A stretch of 64,000 nt of DNA from NCBI GenBank assembly GCA_021234155.1, contig JAJEKV010000039.1:4260745-4324744 (forward strand), in the 5' to 3' direction. Numbering within the stretch: position 1 is the first letter of the stretch; each line of letters begins with the position of its first letter. The position numbers were made by a program, and so were the translations under genes. Source of the DNA: Isoetes taiwanensis. Taxonomy: Eukaryota > Streptophyta > Lycopodiopsida > Isoetales > Isoetaceae. This document shows, piece by piece, positions 29,072-40,754 of this stretch. A model generated the notes under the pieces. It was not told where the DNA came from. It made no database searches and saw only the letters and a program-made list of their open reading frames with translations.

Positions 29072-30430
29072 AGCAGCATACAGATTGTATGAAGTGATGC
29101 CAATAAAGTCTAAGCATGAGAGCTAATGCATTCTATGATTAAAACCAGCATTGATGCCGTAGTTCATAAGTAAGACCCGTCAGTCTGCCCGTAAAATCTA
29201 TAAGTGGTATGGCTAAACACCTAGCATGAGTCAGAAGATCTCACCTTATGTGCCAGCCACGGTGTGTGGTAGATCCGAATATCTTAACATCCTATACTGC
29301 CACTGCCAGGTCTCATATCCCGCCATGGGCTCGGGGAACCAAGCGCCACGCATCAGTCTGATACTAGAGTTACAGAAAAGAGAACTGGGAGAAAACCCTA
29401 AACTTGAAAATTATAACGCTTATGCCATAAACCTTAGAACCTTTACTCTATTTTATTGTACCCAAAAATATAAAGGTATGAGTTCATGCCTTTGGCCACC
29501 TAAAGGGACCTTCATAATTATATTCTGTGTACTGCACCCCTAGTGCAAAGATTAAAACCCTGCATTAAAGAAGACCAGCTCATGCATATAAACATAAAAA
29601 AAAAAAAAAAAAAACATTGTACCAACCTGATATCCATGACGAGCATCAGATCTGGTGGGTTGTTCAAATGTTCCAAATTTTATCAGATGGTCTTCAACAA
29701 CCGTTCTAATTCGCCGCTTCAACCCCATACATCTTTTACAATCGCAAACTATTTTGTCCCTCTGCCAATTACAAAAGGTAAGTACTATATACTACACAAT
29801 AGTTTGAACGGCCGTGATAGATATATATGGTAGTATAAAACGGACAAAATTGGGCCCGGACACCTGGTCCTCTCCATTTAAGGTGGAGTCAACCATGCCT
29901 TTTCCTGAGTACGACCCTTATATAAGTTTCTGTTGCAATAAAGAGTTTGGAGACCCGCTTAGACCCGATACAGAGTCCCCTCCACTCAAGATGAAGTCGA
30001 CATATGCCCTTGACTACGCGACACCTCAATTTTGTAATCTACATTATACTCAGAAAGGTATAAAGGTGAGTTTGAGTCCAGCGCACCTGGTCCTCTCCAC
30101 TCAAGGGAGAGGCGGTCGTGTCCTTGACCAAAACGCCTGCGTTTTTTCTTGACTATGCGCACCTGGTCCTCTCCTAGCTTACATATGTTTAGGCTACTAA
30201 ATACAAGAATCAGTCACTCACATGCGACGGTTCCGCAACTGAAGCCTCCCCTGGTACCAAGACATCATCAATCTGCCTCATGGCCATCTCCAAACGTCGA
30301 TCAAGCCCACGGCCATGGCGATCCATGTAGGGCAACAACAAGTGTAAGATTTGGTTTAAAAAAAACAACAAGGGCGCTAGCTAGGAAGAGGAGCGAAAAA
30401 AATAACAATGAAGGCCGAGAAAGGGCTACT
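29072..30430. other. Non-coding interior/right part of the CACTA-like element
   Basis: No supported gene. Short repeats such as CACCTGGTCCTCTCC recur at about 29860, 30086 and 30166 within decayed direct repeats. Confidence 0.4.
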
Positions 30431-30439
30431 TATATAGAA

Positions 30440-30760
30440 AGGCCATTGCGTCGCATGGCACGCGACGTCTAGTCAAGGGTCACATGCCCGTTGGCACCAC
30501 GTGGCACCGAAGTACTGACGTGGCATGCCCTCTATATTGCGACGTGACGTCGCCGACGTGCCATCTGGCGTGACGAACTCGCCCAGGACTGCGCAACGTC
30601 GTGGCATACGCGACGTCAGACGTTGCAGTACACGTCGCATGCGACGTACATGCGACGTGTAGCGACATGACGTCACTAGTTACGACGTTGACGTGACCTG
30701 GTCACGTCAAATATGACGTTGTGTGATCCAGACATCGCAACCCCACGTCGCTAAATGACC
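30440..30760. repeat. GACGT-rich subterminal repeat
   Basis: About 20 copies of GACGT/ACGTC, including the palindromic GTCGCATGCGAC, packed into about 320 bp. Typical of CACTA subterminal transposase-binding repeats. Confidence 0.6.
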
Positions 30761-30779
30761 ATTCTCTTGTTGTGTGTGA

Positions 30780-31450
30780 TAGCATGGAATCGTACTAAAC
30801 GTTATCTATTGGTTGGTATAAGGTTGCATTTCCCCAATTTCCTTGGATAAAATATATGCAAACAATTGTAGAATAAACATAAGAAACATAAGAATAAAGA
30901 ATTGTGAAATAAATATATGCAAATGTGAAAGAATTTGTTTTGAAAATGTCACGAAGATATTCAACTTTGGGATAGTCATGGAGGGTCTTCAAGTTATAGA
31001 ATAATTTTGTGATTTAGATGAGTTTAATACTTCAGTTTTCTTGAATACTGGAACTTCAAAAATAGAAAAGGTATTCATCTTATGTAATAGTCAGGTAGGA
31101 TAATCGACCTATAGAATGCACAGAGTTGATTTAGGAGTCCAAATAGAAAAGATATTCATCTTATGTAATAGTCAGATAGGATAATCGACCTATAGAATGC
31201 ACAGAGTTGATTTAAGAGTCCAATGCCACTTGGGTATTCGAATTATGAAATAACTGCTGATTAAGAAGAGTCTAAGACCTCAATTTTTTCGGGAAAGCTA
31301 TTCCGGCAAAGGAGTTTTTTCATTAGTAGGTATTCAACTTCTTATGTAATATGGGCTTGAAACTGCAGGTCGAATATGTGTGACTTGTGGAATAACCCAA
31401 AACCTGAAACCATGAATCTAAAATACCCCTATTTCACGAGTTAATACCTT
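30780..31450. other. A/T-rich spacer with a tandem duplication
   Basis: AAATAGAAAAGGTATTCATC and the following ~70 bp are tandemly duplicated (about 31060-31130 and 31137-31210). No gene seen. Confidence 0.5.
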
Positions 31451-31852
31451 TTCTAAAATCTAAACCCAAATCGGAAGCCGATAAAAGCCGGGGTCTTTTT
31501 GGCCTCCCGAATTTGGGGTCATCGGCGCCCGAAGCGAATTTCGTGCCTGAAAAAAGTTTGCCGGAAATCGGAAAGGCCCGTCAAGCGAATTTCGGCCTTC
31601 TGCGCGTGTGTGGAAGCGATCCCGAGGCGAATCCCGAGGCGATTCCACCTCAAGGCGTGGCGTTGAGGAGATCCACAGGTTCTCAAATTCGCTTTGTTTA
31701 ATTTTTTTTTTTTTTTTTTTTTTTCCCCGAGGCGCCAACTTGCGTGTCACGGCTCTGGCCTGAAATTCGCTTTAAGTTTAATTTGATTTTTTTCTTCTTC
31801 TTCTTCCCGAGGTGTCCACGCGCGCGTGTCACGGGCCTGGCGTGCACGTTTT

Positions 31853-31874
31853 GAAATTCGCTTAAGCGAATTTC
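31853..31874. repeat. Palindrome AATTCGCTTAAGCGAATT (left flank)
   Basis: Perfect 22-base palindrome with GA...TC ends added. Same motif as at 40755, 40793, 41353, 41456, 57322, 57407, 57499 and 57522. Confidence 0.9.
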
Positions 31875-31904
31875 CAAATTTTTTTTTGAAATTCGCTTAG
31901 AATA

Positions 31905-31989
31905 AAGCTAGAGAGAGAAGAGGGAAAGATAGAGGGAGACAGAGATGGGAGAGAGAGAGGATAGAGGAGAGAGGAGAGAGAAGAGAGGG

Positions 31990-32024
<35 letters not shown>

Positions 32025-32040
32025 AAGAAGAAAGTTTATT
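31905..32040. repeat. GA-rich microsatellite at the LINE 3' end
   Basis: On the LINE (minus) strand the 3' untranslated region ends in CTTTCTTC followed by a long CT tract instead of poly(A). Confidence 0.8.
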
Positions 32041-32084
32041 ATGTCCATTGGGAGGCCTCAGAGGGCCCATTAGACAATGATTAT

Positions 32085-35000
32085 TCACACATCATCATAA
32101 AATAATAGATGAGTCTCCGAGTCCTCATCTAGCTCATCACTCTCACTCCATGTATCTATGTCCTCCATATCTACATCAAGTTGGGTATCCAAACAGGAAT
32201 CCCTATATTTGAGCAGCTCAATTATATATTTTCCCAAAATGTCACCTTTCAAGGTAAATAGTGATGGGAGATCATTATAGTGTATCCCATACTCCTTTCT
32301 CAACTTACCATATGCTTCACACTGGAGTAATGTGTGATATTCATCTTCTACTTGTTGCGAGTCACATAACTTGCAATACCTTTTGTCCCTTGGTATGATA
32401 TGACCCCATCTCCCCACTTCGACCCCAAGATGATGCGAGCTTAATCGAATTCGGCATATGGCATGTCTTTTTTGGATGGAGAGTTCCTCGTTCAAGTGAC
32501 CTGCTGGTACTAAATTGGGATTGATATTCATCTTGTACAAAATCATCTTCGTCTTAGGTTGTGACCACATCTTCTTATATATCTTTTCCGATATCCACCT
32601 TCGCAGATCTGAGTCTACCAATATCACCTCATCCCAAGATATACCCCACTTTACCAACCACTGTTTAACATCCAGCATAATCCCCTTCTCCTTGCTAGAC
32701 AGTAAGGCCTTACGCGTAATTCTGGACTCATCCATGCGTAGTACCTTTTTAAGGTATGAAATGCATCTTATCATAGCTTCACCTTCTAAAGGCAGGAGCC
32801 CACTTTCAGCCAACATCAGCGGGTATGGTGTCTGAGCTTTTACCCCCAATTCAAGTCTTAAAAATTTTTTCTGAACTTGCTCTATGTCATCCCACAAACA
32901 TTGTGGAAGGTTAGGCCCCCAAACCTCACAACCGTATAAGACTACACTTTGAACTAGAGATTGGAAAAGTCGTACCTTAAGGTGCCACGACCATAAGTGT
33001 GATCTCCTACACATACTTTGTAGCGCATATAATGCTTTTTGGCCTCCTTCTAACCGTTGCGCTATACAAGCATTCCATCTGTGATTTCTGCTGAAAATGA
33101 GGCCCAAGTATTTGTAAGAATCACACATAGTTACCTGATTCCCCTTATATTTGAAAATGGATTCTTGTCTTAGAACACCAACTGTCATAATATTGGTCTT
33201 TTCTAAATTCACTTGCATACCCGTTTGGTCACAAAAAGCCGCCAAACCATCTAAATGTCTCTGCATGTGCTCCTTGGAGCGTGCAAAAGCGACCACATCA
33301 TCCGCATACAACAGCAACTGAATCACATAACCATGTACCTCTGTACCTCCTGGGCAATTACCACGGAGCCACTCCTCCAAACTGTCAATAAATATGCCAA
33401 ATAACGTAGGAGATAGCGGGCACCCTTGCTTAACCCCTACGTTACTGTCTATGCAATCCTTTACTTCCAACGCGAAAGGGTGAGACAATTGTACAAGCAC
33501 CTTATCATAAAGTACTCGTACCGCGTCCCTAAGCTCACAAGGTACATTTAGTTTTTCTAATCTGCTCCACAATTGGTTTCTTGGCACTTTGTCAAAGGCT
33601 TTCTTAAAATCCACAAAAGCCACAAACACTGGTTTCTTTGAGCCCTTCACATTATCAAATATAGTTTTCAACACAAGTATATGGTCTAAAGTGGATCTCC
33701 CTGACCGAAACCCCGCCTGTGACTCTGCTCTTTTTTGATTAAGTTCTGCCCATGAGCTTATCCTCTTTTCTAGAATTGTAGAAAATAATTTAGAAAGTAA
33801 ACTACTTACCATGATTGTTCGGTAGTTGTTCACCTCATTTCGTGGCCCGCCTTTATACACCGGGACTACTCTATTCCGACACCAATCAGGGGGAAATCCC
33901 TTCTTCATCGCCATATTGAACATGTTTGCCACCAGAGGATGTATTGAGGGCCCTGCCCATTTTAAATGCTCAGCCTTCAAGCCATGAATATCTTGCGCCT
34001 TACCATTTGCAAGAGAAGCGATGCCATCCGCAACCTCCTCTACGGAAATTGATAAGTCCGATTTCCATCCTTCTCCCTCCTTGGCTATGCCTTCCCCGTG
34101 ATACAAGCCGACCACATATTTCCATAACTCCTGCGCACATAATGGGATCTCCTCTTGCTTGTGGCTCCTGAGGCCACGCCAAAATAATTTGGGCTCATCC
34201 AGATAGCGTTGGCAGAGAAGTTGTTGGCGATTTTTTATAAACAACCTCTTCTTATTGCGCACTACACTCTTATATTGCTGTTTACAGAGCTTTTTGTGAT
34301 CCGGGTTTGCTCTCTTCCATTTTTCTTTGGCATTTCTACAATCTCGATCAAACCACGCCTTACATGGTAGCCCCTTTTTTGCCCTGTGTGAGGAGAATAT
34401 CTCCTGTGCTGCTTCCTCCAAAACATCCTTTAACTGCTGACTCAATGTATCTAAATCCTTTTCCCAGGATCGGATTGCTATTTGCTGCTCCACACAACTG
34501 CGATACTGAGTCTGCAAATGTGGTTTCAGGGGATACATTATTTGTTTGGATTTTGGTAGCTCATCCGGCCTATTAAACCGTAAATTGAAAAATAAAGGAC
34601 TGTGATCAGATTCTATCACTGCTTCTCCAACTTCAAAACTTGTAATATCTTCTAATCCTTCTTCTGACATTACTAAATAGTCCACGGTACTTCTCATTCT
34701 GCAAGTATTCTTTACCGTACCTGGAAACCTATTCATCCCATTGCAGATCAAGAGATTAGCACTCCCACACAGGCTCAAAAATTGCCTACCCGTTTTGCTC
34801 ACAATCTTGTCCATGGACTCTCTTTTTCTGCCCAAAACTTGCTGCTCATTATCATTCATGGATTCCAGCCAAAGAGGGTCCTTATCTCCTGTGAAACTAA
34901 CTGCCTGTGACTTCCCTGTTCTTGCATTAAAGTCCCCTGTTAATATCACATTTCCCTTTTCTTGATATTTCATAATATCCTGTTCTAAAGCAAAAAAGAC

Positions 35001-35399
35001 ATCGTCACTACAAGCCTCCGTCTCAACATATATTTGCTTATGTCTGGGCGCAAAGTAACAGACAGCCATATGGTACATTTTATGGTGACCTTTTATTGCT
35101 AACCATATATACTGGCAATTGATGTCTTTTCTCACTCCTTGGATTAAATCTTTAAACTGTGGTCTTACAAAACAAGCAACACCGCCATTGCCAACATCTT
35201 TATCTTTGAACTTTTTATTTTTAACTGAAAATATCAATTCAAAGCCTACAATTTCCGGTAGAGCAAACAAATCATGTTCCTTAGTCTCTACAAAACAGAT
35301 TACATCAATACGATCCAAAATTTCCTGCATACTTAACACCTTATCAATAGTCAATCTGTTGATGTTCCAGATTGCTATTCTAAGGTCTCCCGCAAATAC
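32085..35399 (-). CDS. LINE ORF2: endonuclease-reverse transcriptase (L1-type)
   Basis: An open frame of about 1,100 codons. An apurinic-type endonuclease opens it (LRIAIWNINRL, then CFVETKEHDLF, ILTGDFNARTGKS and ESDHSPLFFNL; roughly residues 1-245). RT spans about 495-760 with VPVYKGGPRNEVNNYRTI, AFVDFKKAFDKVP, GVKQGCPLSPTLFGIF and the catalytic LLLYADDVVAF (YADD near residue 683). A C-terminal CCHC-type finger (CKLCDSQQVEDEYHTLLQC) lies near residue 995. No stop or shift is seen. The frame begins directly after the TAG ending ORF1 and in the same frame. The endonuclease WNIN motif lies before any ATG, so this protein seems to need stop readthrough or non-AUG reinitiation. All catalytic motifs look intact, so the element may be recently active. 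Confidence 0.9.
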   Translation of the reverse strand, partial: VFAGDLRIAIWNINRLTIDKVLSMQEILDRIDVICFVETKEHDLFALPEIVGFELIFSVKNKKFKDKDVGNGGVACFVRPQFKDLIQGVRKDINCQYIWLAIKGHHKMYHMAVCYFAPRHKQIYVETEACSDDVFFALEQDIMKYQEKGNVILTGDFNARTGKSQAVSFTGDKDPLWLESMNDNEQQVLGRKRESMDKIVSKTGRQFLSLCGSANLLICNGMNRFPGTVKNTCRMRSTVDYLVMSEEGLEDITSFEVGEAVIESDHSPLFFNLRFNRPDELPKSKQIMYPLKPHLQTQYRSCVEQQIAIRSWEKDLDTLSQQLKDVLEEAAQEIFSSHRAKKGLPCKAWFDRDCRNAKEKWKRANPDHKKLCKQQYKSVVRNKKRLFIKNRQQLLCQRYLDEPKLFWRGLRSHKQEEIPLCAQELWKYVVGLYHGEGIAKEGEGWKSDLSISVEEVADGIASLANGKAQDIHGLKAEHLKWAGPSIHPLVANMFNMAMKKGFPPDWCRNRVVPVYKGGPRNEVNNYRTIMVSSLLSKLFSTILEKRISSWAELNQKRAESQAGFRSGRSTLDHILVLKTIFDNVKGSKKPVFVAFVDFKKAFDKVPRNQLWSRLEKLNVPCELRDAVRVLYDKVLVQLSHPFALEVKDCIDSNVGVKQGCPLSPTLFGIFIDSLEEWLRGNCPGGTEVHGYVIQLLLYADDVVAFARSKEHMQRHLDGLAAFCDQTGMQVNLEKTNIMTVGVLRQESIFKYKGNQVTMCDSYKYLGLIFSRNHRWNACIAQRLEGGQKALYALQSMCRRSHLWSWHLKVRLFQSLVQSVVLYGCEVWGPNLPQCLWDDIEQVQKKFLRLELGVKAQTPYPLMLAESGLLPLEGEAMIRCISYLKKVLRMDESRITRKALLSSKEKGIMLDVKQWLVKWGISWDEVILVDSDLRRWISEKIYKKMWSQPKTKMILYKMNINPNLVPAGHLNEELSIQKRHAICRIRLSSHHLGVEVGRWGHIIPRDKRYCKLCDSQQVEDEYHTLLQCEAYGKLRKEYGIHYNDLPSLFTLKGDILGKYIIELLKYRDSCLDTQLDVDMEDIDTWSESDELDEDSETHLLFYDDV

Positions 35400-36119
35400 C
35401 TATTCAATGATTGCCTTGCCTTTATTCCACCTCACATTCAAGTTATTTGTCTTGGCTTCTTTAAATTTTGCTATTTCCTGCTTCTTCTCCTGCATTTGCT
35501 TATTGGTAAGATCCTCATTCACCCAAATGAATCTGCCTTTCAGCGTGTTCCTTTGTTTAAGCACATGAAAACGATCCTCTCTATTTGCAAATTTAACCAG
35601 AATATGCCTTGTTCCCTGTCCCTTCTTCCCAATCCTAAAGGCATCTGCAAGAACAAGATCTTTTACCTGCATATCTTCCTCAAAGAATCTCTGGGCTACT
35701 TCTTTGGTGTCTTCCTTCTCCTTTTCCGCCAATCCCACAATACGAAGATTGAGGGCTCTTTGTTTTCTCTCCTGTGTCTCCACATATTCTTCAAAAGACT
35801 GCCTCAGATCTGTTATTTCCACAGTTATTTGCTCAGGATCTTCTTGTACCTTCCTAATTTCAGACTTTACGAACTCAACCTCCTCTTTCATTTGCATCAA
35901 ATCCCCTCTTAATGCCTCGTTCTCAGCCCGCAGACTCCGGATTTCTGCCATGAATTTCTCTTCACGCAAAGCAGCCTCCTGTCGAAAGGCCGACAGTTCC
36001 TTCCATATTGTCAGCAACGAAACCTCTGTTTCTGTTTGTTCCGACATCTCCCCTTCCGAGTCTGTATCTGCTGTCTTTAATGGTTTTTTGGAAGTTTTGG
36101 GTCCTTTTGGAATAGCCAT
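35400..36119 (-). CDS. LINE ORF1: coiled-coil RNA-binding protein
   Basis: 239 codons from ATG (MAIPKGPKTSKKPLKTADTD) to TAG. A heptad-rich coiled coil (about residues 35-125) is followed by an RRM-like and C-terminal domain pattern as in L1 ORF1p (LNLRIVGLAEKEKED; VLADAFRIGKKGQGTRHILV; LKGRFIWVNEDLTNKQMQEK). It would trimerise and coat LINE RNA. The ending codons GAA TAG GTA lead straight into ORF2 in the same frame. Family assignment by motif order is good; the exact clade would need a phylogeny. Confidence 0.85.
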   Translation of the reverse strand: MAIPKGPKTSKKPLKTADTDSEGEMSEQTETEVSLLTIWKELSAFRQEAALREEKFMAEIRSLRAENEALRGDLMQMKEEVEFVKSEIRKVQEDPEQITVEITDLRQSFEEYVETQERKQRALNLRIVGLAEKEKEDTKEVAQRFFEEDMQVKDLVLADAFRIGKKGQGTRHILVKFANREDRFHVLKQRNTLKGRFIWVNEDLTNKQMQEKKQEIAKFKEAKTNNLNVRWNKGKAIIE

Positions 36120-36495
36120 TACAGAATTATTATGATGACAATGATGCCGAAATCAGAACAACAGACCTGTCACCGAACAAAACACAGACCTGTCACTGCT
36201 TTCCCTGATTTAACCTCTCCAGAACTCTGGCCAACACCTGTTTCCCAAATCCCGGAGTGCAGTAGCTTTGCCCGACAGCAAGTGGGCCTGTTTCTATGCA
36301 AAAACGGGACACACTCCTAATCCCCTGGCTATTCCGGTAGATACACTCCTAATCCCCTGGCTCAGATCTTGGGAAGAGAAAACTCGGATCCAAAGACCCT
36401 TTTGCCACAGCGTTGATTCAGACCTCCCCCTTTTGTTACAGTGTTGATTCAGACCTCCTTGCCAAATGACCGAGCGAGAAAACGTGCGCTTAGGG
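36120..36495 (-). other. LINE 5' untranslated region
   Basis: Upstream of ORF1 on the minus strand. Contains two short direct repeats (ACACTCCTAATCCCCTGGCT twice at about 36309-36362; TTGATTCAGACCTCC twice at about 36414-36459), which may be monomer-like promoter repeats. It ends where the duplicated ORF2 piece begins. Confidence 0.5.
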
Positions 36496-37531
<1,036 letters not shown>

Positions 37532-37843
37532 ATTCAAAAACGTTCATTTCATTTGCAAGTTTACAAGTGAATTTCGTGATCGATTTTGAGTTAAGTTCAA
37601 ATTTTGAGTTCACTTACAAGCGAATTTGAGTTCTTGTCCGTTTCTTCAGCGCCGTTTTCCACGAGTTGTTGTCTTCGATCCACCGTAGTAGGTCCTCTTC
37701 TTTCTAACATTTACGTCAAAATTTACAGTAGTTTATGAATGTTTGATAAAAATAGTTCCATTTTAGACGTAAACTCTCTCATTGAATTATTTGAGTGCCC
37801 TTGAGTGCTATAAGATGTAATGTCATAGATGATTTTTTAGTCG

Positions 37844-38797
37844 TTGGATGCCTATGACAATGATCAAGTTGATGATGTACAACGGGTGACATATTCCCCA
37901 AGCAGGCATCACAACATGGCGACAGGTGACCGATGGGGCAGAGATCTTACGCAGTTCAGTGGCATGTCGTCCACACAGCACAGCATCCCGAGTGGACAGG
38001 GCCGTCAGTACAGCACGCCAGACAGACATGCGGCGTTGGATACGAGAGCAGACATCAGGAACTCTGTGCGAGTCACTGAAGAGTGGGAGGCAGATCATGT
38101 CAGGGTCATTATCGGGTACGTGTCCTAGAACCATTTCATTCATGTGTTGTACACCTTATGTCACTGACCATGTAGCACGCATGTACAGTGCATGCATGCA
38201 TCAGTTCGAACCAGATGAGAGATCCACATTTGCAATCATCGACCCTTGCTGGTTCGAAGATCATGGCGTCATGGGCGCGGACCTGCTCCTAATGTACCAG
38301 ATACGATGGGAGAGCTTGCGAGCTATCATATGGCCCATCTGTCATGGGTACGTGGCATCATCCCCATCCCCTCTCGTGTTTCCATAGGTACTCATGCAGT
38401 GTAACCTGGTTGCAGGGGACACTGGTACCTTCTGGTGCATATTGTAGACCCTGTAGTATGGGAGTGACTTGGGTGGCCCAGGCGTTTCGAGGGCTTTTGG
38501 TGCATGGATTCCCTGCCTGGCAGGCTGGGCCATACCGGGACTCACATACGAGTGCAACCCGAGGACGTACAACGGTGAGTTGTTTGCATGCTCACTTTCT
38601 TACTTTGGTTGACTTGAATGCGTGCATCAACTCCTTACCGGGTCGGGCTCCAACATGAGATTAGAAAGCCTTTGCCAGACATCTTGGCGTATGAGCGGGT
38701 CTTGTATCCTCGGCATGAGGTTGTCATGCCATGCTCGCTTGCAATGGAACCAACAAGATATGACACAGCCTGCTATCTGTACGGGTGTTACATCTAA
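37844..38797 (+). pseudogene. ULP1-like (C48) cysteine protease of the MULE-like element
   Basis: Plus-strand exons. A first part runs 37844 to about 38115 (MDAYDNDQVDDVQRVTYSPS). An exon at about 38175-38347 reads FEPDERSTFAIIDPCWFEDH and ends at donor GG|gtacgt. After the acceptor at about 38414 comes GGHWYLLVHIVDPVVWE, then a TGA, then FEGFWCMDSLPG. The last exon (about 38672-38797) ends EPTRYDTACYLYGCYI and a stop. The order H-W, D-S-L and a late Cys matches the His-Asp-Cys triad of ULP1/SENP SUMO proteases. The TGA after VVWE (Trp expected) makes this copy probably non-functional. It converges with the MULE transposase gene, an arrangement known for ULP1-carrying MULEs (KI/Kaonashi type). 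Confidence 0.6.
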
Positions 38798-40631
38798 GAA
38801 AACAGCAAAGGGTGACAAGCAAAGGTCTTTACCTGCTTGCCGAGCTCGTTGAAACAATATGGGTCGTTGGCAACTGCCTCTTCTATGGCCACTCTCTCCT
38901 TTCCGTCCATGTCAATGGTGATGGACCTTGGCCTTACATGCCCCATCCGTTGAAACACCAGTGTAAGGGCTTTTCGTAATGCATTCTTTGTCTGCTGCGA
39001 CCCCTTCTTATGTGTACACAACATGTAGAAGACTGGATACCCAACCCCGCATGCAACGGGAACCACGGCAGCATAAAGTGGTATCCGCCACATGTTGGTG
39101 CTGAACGTCGAATCTAGAGCCCACCCGAGTTTTTGCTGTACTGTATCGCCGCCCTACGCATACTGTCATCCTGTAGAACTAGGATCCATGGGCGGCGTTC
39201 CGGATCCGCAGCGTGAGACGCGAATGGCTGATGGTAGAGGACCTTTCCTGCATGTGCCCAGGCCTCTATGTTCTCCTCAAGGCTGTCCCAGTCGGCCAAG
39301 GCGCCACCGCCTGAAACATAGTCACGTTCGGGCCAAGGCAAGTGAGTGCACAGATATTTACAAGCATAATTAGACATGACATGTGCTCACCAAACATTCG
39401 ATACTTGTTGCAGAGACGCCACACATCCTCCTGGATCATGTCAAACCGATATGTGACGCGCTCGACTGCGGTGGTCTCCTCCCTGGGCATGGGACCCACT
39501 GCCTTCGCCATGTCCCACATGGCCTTTGTGCTGTTCACGTTTCTCATTAACTGCACAGCTCTTTCTATCAGATTAGGGTGAACTGGTAGAGACCATACCT
39601 CTGGCGCTTCGAAAGGATCGTGCCCAGAATGCACAGGCCGCGCAAATATCCAGGTCTGGTCCACGCATTGTCCTCCGCATGACCATTCGGTCGTACTGTG
39701 CGAAGCCTATATGTGCAGCCACGTCTGTGACTTCTCCGCACCTGCCTGCCAGAAGTTGTGGGCCTGCGCCCGGGGTTCCTCCACCAGTGGTAGGCGAAAT
39801 CATCCACCCTCATCTGCCGATCGCCGCCACCGACCCTGATGCGTATGTGAATGTGCACAAGACGGACGCAGTCTCGCACCTGCACCTCTCCCACTCTGAT
39901 GTCAATCTGGCTGACAGTGCTAGTCTCATGTTGAGGGAAGTCACTGTCCTTCATGTACATGCGAACTTTGCAACTGCACACCCGCAGGCACTGGGTCACA
40001 TATTCCAGCGGGATCCCATGCCTCGCTATGCCTATCTCCCACTGTGATCTTATTTCTGCCAGGGTCTGCGTCTTCGACAAATGCTGGCCATTGGCAACGT
40101 GGCAGTGCGCCACTACATTGTTCCAATCCTCCACCCAAGGCACACACTTATGTGGATGCGATCCCACCTTATGCAAATATGAAACATCACCCACGACGCC
40201 CACATATAGCCCCTCACGGTATTGCTCCCACCATCCCTCATATCTAGCCCACTCGGAAACAACATGCCTGTCCGGTCTCTGTGGAAGGGGAGGAAAATCT
40301 GGGTCTGCGATCCTGATGTCGCAAGGGTAAGGAGGCCTACCTCATTGACGGAAGCAATCATAAGATCATATGTCTCTTTCAAGAACACATAGCCATGGAC
40401 CCGAACTCCTCGGGCACGTTCCTGCCTAAGCCAGTCGCACGGATCGGGATACATTTGAACCACCTCCTGCACGACATTAGAACCACCGGGGCCACGACTA
40501 GCACTTGTGGCAACGGACGATGTAGAGCTATCGGCATCTGATTGATCAGATGAATCCTGCCAATAGTCGCTATTGCCATCATCTGAAAGCTCGCTCATAG
40601 AGCCCTCATCCTCATAATCTGAATCCGACAT
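38794..40631 (-). pseudogene. MULE-type transposase, interrupted frames
   Basis: ATG at 40631 starts an acidic Ser-rich N-terminus (MSDSDYEDEGSMSELSDDGN). Coding similarity then runs through several frames, which may reflect introns as well as damage. GWWEQYREGLYVGVVGDVSY and CVPWVEDWNNVVAHCHVANG lie at about 40290-40070; ERVTYRFDMIQEDVWRLCNK at about 39460-39390. At 39240-38830 is the MULE-like catalytic region: RPWILVLQDDSMRRAA, DSTFSTNMWRIPLYAAVV (first Asp), then GYPVFYMLCTHKKGSQQTK and SITIDMDGKERVAIEEAV (second Asp). It would bind element ends and excise/insert DNA. The frame ends at 38794, overlapping the ULP1-like stop by a few bases. Confidence 0.6.
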
Positions 40632-40739
40632 TCTAACGGACCCTATCAAACAAGCTGCACTATGCCGGGCAAAACTCAGAAACTACGAAGGCCGATCACT
40701 TAGGCGCTCTTTTGACGCATATGAAAGACCCGTAGGCGT

Positions 40740-40750
40740 TCTTTTATAGA
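40740..40750 (-). promoter_or_regulatory. TATA box of the MULE transposase
   Basis: CTCTATAAAAG on the minus strand, directly downstream of the palindrome at 40755-40776 and about 110 bases before the ATG. The layout is copied at 41338-41374. Confidence 0.6.
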
Positions 40751-40754
40751 GAAC

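Larger units (their letters stand above)
26240..30776 (-). mobile_element. CACTA-like DNA transposon (candidate)
   Basis: The left end starts CACCCAAAGTAGAAATGACA. The inverted right end reads CACACAACAAGAGAATGGTC; both continue into CATTT and GACGT-rich subterminal repeats (26265-26300 and 30440-30760, many GCGACGT/GACGTCGC motifs). The interior holds minus-strand remnants of a CACTA-type transposase region (DUF4216-like) plus a nested LINE fragment. No 3-bp target duplication is obvious, so exact ends are uncertain. Confidence 0.5.

Noticed and set aside
26237-30779. 3-bp target duplication for the CACTA-like element
   Set aside because: Bases beside the proposed ends (GTT and TGA) do not match, so no duplication is claimed.
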